From Haliclona indistincta (Eukaryota > Porifera > Demospongiae > Haplosclerida > Chalinidae), in contig OZ024784.1 of the NCBI GenBank assembly GCA_964017065.1, positions 9,405,152 through 9,469,151 of the forward strand: a stretch of DNA of 64,000 nt, in the 5' to 3' direction. Under the pieces are notes generated by a model. It searched no databases, was not told the origin of the DNA, and was given only the letters and a program-made list of their open reading frames with translations. The translations under genes and the position numbers were made by a program. Numbering within the stretch: the first letter of the stretch is position 1; the number at the start of each line of letters is the position of its first letter. Below, piece after piece: positions 38,767 to 50,700 of the stretch.

Positions 38767-41700
38767 ATGGCCGCCCCACCATCGTTATCGTTTGGTAGCG
38801 CCCGTGGGCCGGACGAACAAGGCCAAAGAGAATGGGATACTGTGGCCAATCGTCTGCTGGAGGAAGGACTCATTCTCACAGCTCTTGAGCTGCACACTGA
38901 GCTGCTGGAGAGTAAGAGAGAGCTGCCAATACTGAGGGACTACTTCTCCAATCCTGGTAACTTTGAGCACGCTCTACCGCAATCACTGGCTGTGCTGAAG
39001 ACTAGCTTAAGTATGAGATTATATTTAGTTAATGTATACTGATTCCATCTTGCTACAGTGCGCACACCTAGTGTCTCAACGTTTGACTCACTAGAGCTTG
39101 GTAGGTATTCTGATGATGGAAGAGAAGGTGATGAGAAAGTAGCAGGTGAGACTACATCAACATCATCAACATCTTGTTTACATGTGGCATTCTGTATTTC
39201 AGTTCTAGAGTTTGAATTGCGGAAGGCATATGACACTATTAAGTCACTTCGAGGCAGTCTCACTAAAGCATCTGATATTACATCAAACAAACAAGGAGAG
39301 CAGTCCACACCGGCTAGCTCACTGAGTGAGGTAGATAGGGAGTGTTGTACATATACTGTACTGTACTTAAGATACATGCAATTGTATAGTCACTACATGT
39401 ACTCAATTAAGATTGTACATGCCTGGTAAATGCATTATTTTTATCTACACATACAATAGGAATCTATTAAACCTCATGAGATGAGAGCATTGAACTTCCT
39501 TGTTCATGAATACTTGAATGAAGTTGACAACAAGTTGACTGCCATTACTTTTACTGAAGAGAACGGTGACCAAGTAAGTATGTCAGTGTTGTGAGTGTGC
39601 AACAATCCTCATCGTTTTTAACTTGGGAGAGTGTTGGTGTGAGTGGTATTGGAAAGAGTGTGTGAAATATCTTGTTGCGAGCTGAAGCATTATAGCAATC
39701 TGTTTTCCTTTAGAACTTTGAGGACTGGGATGATGTAGGGCTAAACATACCCAAACCACCAAATTTGCTGCAGCTAGTACGCCATTACAACAGCTTTACT
39801 CTTACTGGAACAGAGCACTTGCAGCAGATTACACAGATGGTACTGTCAGGTGCTGTTATCTGTGAGTGTACTATGTCGTGTTTGTATAGGAAAGAGAAGT
39901 AAAGTCATTGAACAGTCAATTGGTTGCACTGAAAAGAGAGAACGAGTCACTCAACCTGAGACTGACTAAATTGAGGTGTGTATCAGTGGGATAATTTTAA
40001 TAATTTGTGGGTGTGGTTCATTTTACAGTAATGTGACAAGTCACTCAGATGATGACATTAGTCACATTCATCGTCGCCACACAATGGATGACCTTGGACA
40101 ACGCAAAGCCTTTACTCCTGAAGCTAGGCGCTCCACAAGTTACAAACCCCAAAACTCCTCTCCCCCTCTATCTCTGGCATCTCCAACCTCTCGCAATTAC
40201 CCACAGTCTTCTGAAAACAGTCGAAAAGTGGAAGAGAATGAGACTGTGAGCAAACAAGAGAATGGTATGGAGCAAATAGAAGAGGAAGCTGGTACCCTGA
40301 AGAACAGCAAACAGGAGGAGGAAGAGAGCCATGATAGGCGCAACGAGAGCACCTCTACGCTTGTTGAAGAAAGCGTTACACGTAAAAAGAGTCAAGATTG
40401 TCTGCCTCAAGATAGCCAACCTCATTCACCACAAACAGTACACAAGCGCATGTCTCTATCATTCCGGCAAGCTCTGCTCTCCACTGCTGAGCTAAAGACT
40501 GACTCTCGTGTTGGACTAGAGGTTGCTAAGCTAGCTGACCCTCATCTTGATGCTGTCAAGGTGTTTGCTCGCTGTCTCCCTCATGTTGTGCCCAATGTAA
40601 TTCTTGCAAAAAGAGAGGTATGTTACCTTTTCTCCCACTTACATGTACTCATGCTTTTTTTTCTATTTTTAGGAGCTCATTCCACTTCTTCTCTGTGTCA
40701 TATCAAAACATTCTGATCATAAGACACGCGACTCTCTGCTCAACCTGATGTTTAACCTCATCAAACGACCTAACGACACTCAGAGGTCATACATGATTTG
40801 CAGTGTTTGTTACCCCCCTCTCTCTCTCTCTCTAGGCAGATGATAATGAGTGGTTGTGTTGCATTTGCTAAGCACAAAGGAAGTGCACAAGTTGAATCAG
40901 AGCTTCTTCCACAAATTTGGGAGCAGGTTTGCCTTTAACTGTTCCTCTCTCTACTACTATCTTCTCTATTATGTCTACAGATTGATAACAAGTTCCATGA
41001 GAGGCGTCTACTAGTGGCTGAGTCTTGTGGTGTATTAGCTCCTCATATTGCTGTAAGTGCTTACTGACACAATATTTTTATTATCAATGTTTCTTTATTA
41101 CAGTCGGAGATGAGAGGCTCTCTTGTTCTCTCAATGCTGCGTCAAATGCTTGAAGATGACAAAGCTGAAAGTGTTCGCAATGGTGTGGTAAAATCTCTCA
41201 GTATTCTTGTTGCTTTCATTGACGATGAAGACAAGTTCAGACCATGCTGGGAGCTGTTGCTGAAAGCAATGAACGATTCGTCCCAGATGGTAGTGACATC
41301 AGCTCTGTGCGTTTTCTTACCAGCATTGGCAGCATGGAGCTTTGAGATGAATCAACTGGAGAGTGAGATTATACTGTACTTCCTACTGCAACTGCATACT
41401 TGCATGAAGGTATATGAATCATCTGTGCGGCGGTGTTATGCACACATGATTGATTACATGAACAAAGAACTGGACAAAATATTTTAAATAATAATTATCT
41501 TGTAGCAAGTTGCCAAGTCTGGTGGCGAGTCTGGAGCAACTGAACAGTGCCAGCAGTACCTAGTGACACTCACTCATCTTGTACCCTGGCATTTCGTGTC
41601 TGTTCTTCTCTCTGGTATGACAGGCACTGTCTGACAAAACCAGTAACAAACTGTTTCTCTTGACTAGGTCCTTACTCTGATAAGCTGGACAAAAAACAAT

Positions 41701-43677
41701 TGACAGAAAAAGAAGGTAATCACTGTTTAGTATAGGGACAACCATCATTATGTATGCTCCTTTTTCAGTCCAGTTTCCCCATCCATTTTCTCACTTGTTG
41801 GATGTTAGTGTTATTGTTGGTGATGATCAGCGCCTGAGGCTATTAGTGAGTGCACTAGAGGAGGAAGTGGAGCAGGAGGAAGTAGCCGTGTGGAAGGAAC
41901 TAGCTTGGTTTCAACAAGAATGGTGAGAAAAAGAGAGAAAGAGTAGATATTTATTTCACTTTGCTGTCTTTAGTTTGGACAGAATAAAGAAAGCAGTTGG
42001 TAAGACACCATGAGCTATTAGCAGTGTCAGGTTTTGAGGTGTTTTCATTCACAGAAATACTAGAGTTCAATCAGTCAGCATTGCTGCACTCGGTAGTCTC
42101 ATTGCTGTCAGCTTACTGCTTTTACTTTGGACACACCTTCACACACAGAATAGTAAATACCATACAAACTTCATGTATTATTATCAGTTTTTCTTTGCTT
42201 TAGATAAAGCCATTTTTCGAATCACCTCTTAAATTACCAAAGAATAGAACGGGTAAGTAGTACTGTTGTTGTCAATGTGTTGGTTCTAAGAGTTTTCTAT
42301 AGACACGCTCTCCTCTGGTAAGACTGCTCTAACATCAGCTGTTCTACCACTGTATGCTGCAGGAGTGTTGGCTACATTCCCTGAGGTGCATACATGATGC
42401 ATGTAGCACACTTGCCTTAATTTTCCACCAGGATAGAAAAATACTTGGCTCTTTCCTTCGAGACACCATCACTGATCTTGCTAATCTGTATGCACCTATG
42501 GAAAGCCTAACTGTGACTTTCACAGAGCTAAAGATGAATAAGAAGCTCCATGCCATGTTGACTCAGTTGCTAGAGGACTTGGCAGCTGATTCAGCTGCTC
42601 AAGTGCGGCGGTACACTGCTGTTCTCCTAGGGGTGAGCTGTTATTATCTATGTTATCATGATATACTGTGTTTCTGCTCCAGACTATGGTTGCTCAAGTT
42701 GACGAGGGATTAGTAGCTAAACAAGTAGTCAGAACTCTGTTAAAGCTAGCCACTGACACTGAAATGTAAGGCATAGTTTCTCTCTACCACCTGTGTCTTT
42801 ATCCTTCTTGCTGTAGGGCGGTAAGAATTGAAACAGTTGGCAGTCTTGGAACTGTCATGGAGACTCTTTCGAAACGAGAGGTTAGCTTATTCTTCATTGC
42901 TACTACCACTATCATCAGCTGGTTTTTTGTCACTAGTCATTGAGTCAGGTCCATCGTCAGTTTGAGCAGTTTGTCCGTGACGAAGCAATGAGGGGAGACT
43001 TCCTCCTGTATGTTACTGTACTCAAGACACTAGCCAAGATTGGTCCCAATGCAGACCCTGTCTTCAGAGATGAGTGTATGAAATTGCACCTCTTGTCTCT
43101 TCAATTCATTCTCTAATCTCTAGTCATTATCCCAATCATGATGGAGGCAGCTCAGAGCAATAACACAGCTCCTAATGCTACTCAACGTCAGGACATTGCT
43201 CGAGTGCTCATTGATGCCTACCGTGGCATTTCACATTGCTGTATCCCTACATTATAATAGTCTTCTATATTTACCTACTTGTAATGACCTTGACCTTTGC
43301 TTCAGTTGTCTCTAGTGAGCTGATGTCTTTGTTCTTGTTGCCCGGTCTACAGTACTTGTTGAAGGACTGTGAAGCTGTTGATCATGATAATGAGGTACTC
43401 ATTCTCTTTGTTCATTTCTCTCTAATCTCTCTATGTCACTTCAGGCTATAGTTGCTGCAATGTTGAAGGAATGTGAGACTAAAGTCAGTGAAAGCCAGAA
43501 ACAAGCCGTTGGGTAATTATATTCTCTATTCTCTCTATACTGACTTCCTTATTTTTCTTTTCCAGTGCATCTGAAGAAACAAGCAGCAAGTTTAATCTGA
43601 GCAAATTAAACCCATTTGATAGAAGAGAATTCACTTTATCACCAAAAATGAACTTTCCTTTCAAAAAGAAGAGCTGA
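38767..43677 (+). CDS. RELCH: RAB11-binding LisH/coiled-coil/HEAT protein (KIAA1468)
   Basis: In vertebrates RELCH tethers RAB11 recycling endosomes to the trans-Golgi with OSBP for cholesterol transfer. About 22 exons, ATG 38767. The N-terminal exon has the LisH region (ANRLLEEGLILTALELHTEL, then LPILRDYFSNPGNFEH). Then SVSTFDSLELGRYSDDG, a coiled coil beginning VLEFELRKAYDTIKSLRGSL, and ALNFLVHEYLN with DWDDVGLNIPKPPNLLQL (39720-39770). A low-complexity region follows (40030-40440), then the HEAT part: FARCLPHVVPNVILAKREEL, LLVAESCGVLAPHI, RGSLVLSMLRQMLEDDKAES. It closes with VLKTLAKIGPNAD near 43020 and the end FPFKKKS, stop 43675-43677. Exon order matches human throughout; length is in range. 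Confidence 0.93.
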
Positions 43678-43826
43678 TTTGTCACAGGTGCACAGCATAG
43701 GGTGTCGTTTATAGTTGTTGACCATTCTTTAATTTGCTAGCTAGCAATGTAATTTATAATTTAAAGTGTGCATAGAAATTTAAAAATGATTTTATATTGC
43801 AGAAATGTGAAGTAACAGACAATATT

Positions 43827-44604
43827 TTATCGTAATTTTCTTAAAGCATTGATAACATTGTCTCTTAGTTGATAATGCTGTCCTCTCCATTCAAAACCCA
43901 CTGGTTGAGAGCTCTCACTAGCTCCATCATCATAATGAAAAAACCCGCTTAACTCGATCGCTAAGCTGGACTTGATGAGTCCCACACCACCAAGTGACTC
44001 GGGCCCAGGATGATATACACGGCCAGTGTCAGTACACATGTAGAGTTGCTCTGGTTGAAATGATACAGTTAGCTTGTCACCAGCACCGCCATACGAGAGT
44101 AACAGTGAATTGTCCAGCTCTGACAATGCTGAGGTCTGTCCCAGTGTGGATATGTTCTGTACTATCTGTTTGTCAGCAGTCAATAGGTGTGTGAATACTG
44201 TAGGAAGGTCGTCACAATGGACAAAGTTGGTCTCTGGACCACAAGGTGAAAGGTATGGAAACTCTTGAGTATAACGGCCTGTTGTGTTGAGTTTTAGACG
44301 TCTGAAGAAAAATGCCAGAAATTTTTTGTCTGTACAAATGGTATCTCTGTGTTTGAAGATTCACCCTCAAAAATATTTACCTTTAAAACAAGTGATGAAA
44401 TTCTTCAATTTAGCATCATCAAGAAATAGCTATAATAAAAAAACAACCCTTGACCACTCCCACAAAAAGCTACTTTAATCTTACCTGGCCCTGATGGTCT
44501 ATATAGTAGAAGTATTCTCTAGTTCCCGGTTTGGTAGACTGTCCTTGCACATATCGCGCTCGGTGACCCAAGAGGATCGATAAAAAACGGCGAGAAATAG
44601 ACAT
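43827..44604 (-). CDS. C8orf82: UPF0598 protein, C8orf82 homologue
   Basis: Small conserved protein of unknown function; human C8orf82 is reported as mitochondrial. Three exons. ATG 44602-44604 gives MSISRRFLSILLGHRARYVQ, an Arg-rich, acid-free N-terminus that suits a mitochondrial presequence. The core follows: GTREYFYYIDHQGQ (44480-44530), LFLDDAKLKNFITCFK (about 44395-44445), then GRYTQEFPYLSPCGPETNFV and HCDDLPTVFTHLLTADK (44170-44290), and YHPGPESLGGVGLIKSSLAI (43960-44020), with WRGQHYQL near the end. Stop TAA 43827-43829. Function unknown; membership of the family is clear from these blocks. Head to head with KATNB1, 129 bp between start codons. Confidence 0.9.
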
Positions 44605-44733
44605 CAAATCACGTGATGACTCGAGTAAATTACTAGTCACGTGATTGTAATGTTCGCACGCGCCTTGTTTCAAACAAAAATGGCCGTCGGCTAAAAGCGG
44701 GTACGTGATCAGGGTGTGCCAGATAAAATTATC

Positions 44734-47700
44734 ATGGCAGGCAGCAAGTCCAATTGGAAGATATGTGAGAAACGCATTCTTCGTGTATTGTTATCTCTTT
44801 CTATTCACAGCCGAGTTTATTGCTCATGGGTCTGATGTGACATGTGCTGCACTCAGTCCCTCCTCTGGTCGTAGTCTGGTCACTGGAGGAGATGACTGTA
44901 GACTAAATGTCTGGATCGTTGGTCAACCTCAGTGTGTGGTGAGGATGTGTGGGTGGGTGTATATTTGCAAGGAGCCAATACTGGACCGTACGTATAGCAG
45001 AAAATTCAAGGGGGTCACTTAGTAGAAAGAACCCTCTATTTCCGGACAAATCAATATTGACGTACTGCGCTTTTTATCTCGACAGTCAGCAACAGCTATT
45101 ATACTAAAGTTTATACCCTATAGTTACAGGACAGAAAGTTTCGTTACTTGAAGTTCTTTAGTAAATGAGTGACAGCGATTATAGTCCCGGACACTGGATC
45201 ACCGTCGTCCGACTTTAACTTCCGGACAATAATTAGACACACCCATAAATTACCGGACAATTGTCGTGAAAGTAATTTAAACACAATATCTGCATACAAA
45301 ATTCATTTTTGAAGCTGTTTTAATTGAAATCTTAACACGAATACAATGAAACCACCATCCACAGGTGTCACAGCATATCCACCTTCTTGCACGAGGGTGA
45401 AGACAATTTCCCCCTTCACATTCAGCTGTAAAATTAAATGAAAAATACTAACAAACATACACAACACGTACAAGTAATATGTCTTGACAACTCATAAAAT
45501 CTTGGAAGTTCGAATTCAGACTCTCCATCACAACAATCTTGGCAGGGTGCACATCGCTTTCTATGACCTCGGTCTGATCCTGTTATAAAAAGCGCAAAAA
45601 CAGTTAAAACACAATTATTTATAAACTATTATGCTTTCATATTAGAGAAGGCACTTTTTATTTCACTGTCTTATGTAGCTAGTATGTACACAAAATTGCA
45701 TTTATAGCTTAAGTGCAAACGATAGAATATCCAAGACACACGAACCACTAGAGCTTGTTCCCAATGCTGTAACAATAGCACCATGTTTTTTTAAGTCAAG
45801 GAGATCTGCGCAGAATGTCATGAAGAACCACACCCACTGCAGTAGCAGCTTATGTCGTGAGAGTAGAGAGCTCTTCGTGGAAGGCTATGCAGCTTCGAAA
45901 TTCGAATTTGTTTATGCAAAATAAAATTTGACACAAGCAGTGCACACATTCAAGACTGCAAGTCAGCCATTCAGGTCATTGTTTGTCTTTTGTGTGCCAT
46001 TGTTACATGTGCAGCTAACAAATAGAGTCTCTTGCCGAGAATAGCACAGGTGAAAAGTGCTGTTAAATGTATATATTCTGATCATTCATGCAGCATACAA
46101 TCAGGTTGTACACGGTCTAAACACTATGTGAACTAGAGTTGTTGTGAACACATACCAGTGCGCTGCTGCAGCAGCCAGTGCAAACGTGCTCTCTCAGGCT
46201 CATTCTTGCAGCCAGCGCTTGCTCAGGCTCGTCATAGCTGTGGCATTGTAGGCGATACACCCACAATGCCGTTAAGTGCTCTTACAAAGACCTGTAGCTA
46301 TTAGAAACCCATGATTGACTGCTCTAGAAAGACTCGCCAGGCACTGAAAACGTCTTCACAGGACTGCAAATTCAGTGAACAAGCAGCAGTGTTTTAGTGG
46401 TGATTTTCGAGCGGTAAGACGCAACTGGACGTGTTTTTTGACGGCACACACATATGTACGTACACAGACAAACACAAAAATATAAGCCTCCCGCATAATG
46501 CGCACGGGTAACAACTACCTGCCACAAGTTATGATAAATGAATAGTTAGAAACTCAACAAACTCTAAACTCGTCATCTCTCATATGTTATTATGCCTTTT
46601 GATTGATAGGCTTACAAAATACAAAAAAATGTATTTTAACATTAAAATTTTTAATAACGAAAGTTTTTTATTACTGAACTACGGTACCTTGTAATTTCTT
46701 TTGCTGTTTAACAGCTTTCTTTCAGATTCTAATTTTTTCAGCCTCTGCTGCTCCTTTTTAGCTTGTTTTTTCAGCCTCTTTAGCTTGTTTTCAGCTTCTT
46801 TTCTCTCCATTTCTTCCATGAAATCTGCACTAGTAATAACCCTAGCTTTGCCGCACTTCTTGGCTTCGACTCTACAAGCAGGAGGTGTTGGAACTTGTAA
46901 AAATTCAGAGATAGTGGCGCGAAATTCGACAGGTGAAGACGAATATGAAGTAGTAGTAGTACCATTGATTTCACTTAAATCTTGGATATTCAAATTGCTA
47001 ACGGAGGTTTCTAAAGCTGAAGAAGAGCGAACTGGATGTTTGTGATACACTTTCAACCATTCAATGTATCGATCATCAGTGTCAAAGAGGTCATAGCCTT
47101 CCTCATACCACCTCTCAAACTTTTTAACTTCTTCCTCTGTAAATGATCTTGAACTGGCTAATTGAGAAGAATCTGTTTTAGATGAACCAAACAAGGGAAG
47201 AAACCGTATACCCTTAGCTTTTGCTACTTTAAGGTGGCGGTATACCGATGGGTGTGGCTACAGTCAGTTAGAACACAGCTCGCAGGCTGGACAACGAGGG
47301 CGAGCTAAACGAAACAGAGCTGCCACACATGAAGTACGAAGGTATACAAAGAGCAGAGCGTTAAAAGTTTAGGCATACCTTGAACAATCGCAGAGAAATG
47401 CAAAACCAAAAACGGCAGTTTTATTCACCAAAAATCAGACGAAGGAAACGTCTACACCGTTAGCTGAAGCCAATTTCCACTTAAAAACGACTTACCCGAG
47501 GGCGACTCGAAGAGTTTTCTGGACAGAATCGATATCTTTTTCCAAAAATCACTAATCAACAAGATTTCATGGCGTCCAGCATGGTTTGGCACGAGCGTTT
47601 ACAGCCATAAAAAAGTAACGGTTATCCATCTTAATAAAAACTCTTCGAGCCGCCCTCCGTTAGTTATTTTAGAAAGTGCACCGCTCGTCAAATAGCTTTA

Positions 47701-50700
47701 AAAAGGCACCTGGGATTTTATTTTTGGTGAATGGTGGCAGCATCCATTACCCCAAACGCCGATGATTGCTACGGAACATGAATATCATTACTAATGTCGT
47801 GAATGTCATTATTCACGTAACGGTATTCCGCCACCTTAAGGGGGCGGTGCATGATTTTATGGGGACTTTGATGTGCTGCATCTTGTTTTCTGCTTAGCAT
47901 ATACGCACAAAAGTGCTTTTATTGATTAGACCAAGTCTAACACTACCTGCCGTGCAACTATGGCGAGCTGGTGACGCTCTCGGGTACGCACAAAAGACCT
48001 CGCTTCTGCTACATGGTTTGTACACGTTTTCTCGACTTCTGAGCTAGAGATCGACGCGCTGTAAACGCAGTACTATTCAGTACCATCTTGCGCAGAAACG
48101 TATAGAGCGATTTGTCGATATTCGTTCGCGAAGGTAGCAAAGCAGCGTTCGTGCACTAGAAAAAACTACGCTGTAAAAAAAGTAAGCGCTATTACGAAAA
48201 TTCGCTCTATACGTTTGTGCGCAAGATGCTACTGAATAGCACTGCGTTTGCAGCGCGTCGATCTCTTGCTCAGAAGTCGAGAAAACGTGTACAAACCATC
48301 CGTGTATTATTTCTGCCATACTCTTATGGGAGATCGGTTTGTTTATAAATAGTTATTCAACCACAAGAACATAACCATGTAACAATGAATAATTTGAATA
48401 TTAAGTCCTTGCACCGCCACCTTAAAGGAGCAGTACCCGATTCAGAAAATCCTGGAATAGGAATGGCCCTGCGATTCGGTGGAATAACACCAGTAAGACG
48501 AAAGGTTGGTATGACAATTTGCGGAGTAAATGCTCTGATGAAGGCAGCTGCAAAAGCTTTGAGAATTGGTAAATAGTAACTATTTTACCAGGATTTGCTG
48601 CTAAGTACTCACTACAAGCATTACCCCAATGCAATTTAAGTGATCTGAAGCAAGTGGAGTCTAACGGTTGGCAGACATGTGTAGTATTAGGAGGGAGTGC
48701 AAATACAATTACCCCCTGACTTGCTGCCTCGCGAATAAAATCTGGTTCAAAGTGCCCATCTAAGAGAAGCAGTAATGGACGAGCTGCTGGGGCATGTAAT
48801 AAAAAATGCTTGTGATACCAGTCACGACAAATTTCGCCATTTATCCAGCCACTTTTGGCATTAAGGCCATACGCAGTGCCAGGTACCTGGCCGACTGTTA
48901 GAGATGGAAGTAGATTTTGCCGTTTAAATATGACAAGAGGTGGAATAGCATAACCAGCAGCATTAGCACAACAAAGCACAGTTATGTTTGACTTGACACC
49001 AGATGATACACAATATACATGCTTAGAACCCCGAATCCCTACTTGTTTTCCACTTTGTGGTGATAAAGGAATGCCACTCTCATCAGCATTGAAGTTTGAG
49101 CCGGTCTCTCAAGAAGATTGTTTTGTTTAAGAAGAAGATCAAAGTAATGATCAATTACTTCTTTATTCACAGCAACAGCAGGCTAATAAGACTGTGTTTT
49201 TGTAGGTAAGCCCCACCATGATTATAGTCACCCTGACTATGTACCAAGTGTGTTTCCTACTGCTTGCAAGAAGACTACACAAGGAACAGGGTCTGATTCA
49301 GAAAGATATAACAGACTGTTTAATAGAAGGGTTATACGATTTAAACAGTAGCTAAATCACACTAAAACTAGCGATTACCAGCAATTTTCAGAAACGAGTA
49401 GATTGTTCTCTATACTGCAGTTTCAGATTCTGGACAGCAAGAGGATTCGAATGATACCATTATTGCTGTGTTTCTACAAAGAACAACTGCAGTAGCCGTG
49501 ATAAAATGCACAGATTTTTTGTATTTTTTCTTCTTTTGTCCGTATAATAGAGATATACGGTCAATGGCACAATTATGTAACTTACATTACAATAATGTAA
49601 CTTACAATACAAAAATAATTATTAATGTTTAAAAAATTCCCCCAAAATTTAAGATTGTAATATTGTAGAAAACACATAATTGTATTAAAAGACAAGAGGA
49701 ACAGTACACAAGAAGACAATAGAGAAGAAAGAGTAAAAAACTACTGATCAAAAACACAAAGTTCACCATCCAATAAATCATCTAGTAAAGGAAAGAAATA
49801 ATCTGTATCTTCAGAGTCATACAGTTTTGACTATCTTTCAAATACTCAAGAACAGTGCCTCGGTACCACTGTAGGCCTTTATCTGACTCAAATAAGTGAT
49901 CAATCCTCTTGTTAGAGCTCAGGATTTGTTATGAACTGTTCTGTAGAGAATAGTTTTAGCAAGTTAATGAGCAATTGAGAATGAGAATGTGGCTTCTTAT
50001 TGTGTGAAAAGATAAACACACAAATGGCTAATGTTTTGTATGTGCATTCAGAGTGACCACACATGAAGTGATACAAATCCAACATCACTTCATAATTTTG
50101 TTACTACAGACAAAAAAGGTAAACCGTTGCTTCTAGTACTCACAGACGAATCTACGAAGGAAAGTAGGGCTGATGTTGAAATTTTTAGCTTCTGTAGCGA
50201 AGTACCACTTGCTTTGGAAGCCATATCAATGCTCCTACAGTAAATACAAAATAGCTTTAAAGTAAAGGAGTGCACTCTGGCCTACTAGCCAGCTAATTAC
50301 TTGTTAATGAAAAACAAACAAACTAGTAAGTGTTTCTTAGCTACGTGACAATTAGCAGCTTAGATAGATGTATTTCAAGTTTTAAGATAGATGAAAAATG
50401 GCAATTTGCATGCAAATACAAGTGAAACTATTATCAGATTCAAGTTTTACACCCTTGAAACCCCTAGGTTGACTTACTTTGAATGCACAAAACAAGGCTT
50501 TGATACGAACGTCTTTGTGCCACGATCTGAATCCAAATTTGCGGAGAAAAAAAAAACAATATTATTTTACGGTATGGTAATTGCTACTAAAACAGTGCAA
50601 CGAAGAGCAAGAATCCGCAAAGAACAGGAGGGACCAGTGGTTGACCAGCAGATTGACGAAGAGCAAGATGAACTAGTAGTAGTTGAGCAGTAGATTGACG

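Larger units (their letters stand above)
46679..49190 (-). pseudogene. pogo/Tigger-type DDE transposase, broken
   Basis: DDE_1 superfamily transposase remnant on the minus strand in KATNB1 intron 2. Order from its N-terminal side: [20 protein letters not shown] (about 49090-49180); [20 protein letters not shown] with the first catalytic Asp (about 49010-49080); [20 protein letters not shown]; and [20 protein letters not shown] with the second Asp region (48715-48770). Then [20 protein letters not shown], the classic pogo motif, and [15 protein letters not shown]. Beyond two inserted TTAA elements (47229-48425) comes the lysine-rich tail [20 protein letters not shown] to EERKEAE-type coiled coil (46679-47194). 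At least two frameshifts plus the insertions show it is dead. Confidence 0.85.

Noticed and set aside
48385..48576. Plus-strand frame over the end of the pogo pseudogene
   Set aside because: Antisense of transposase sequence; no independent support.
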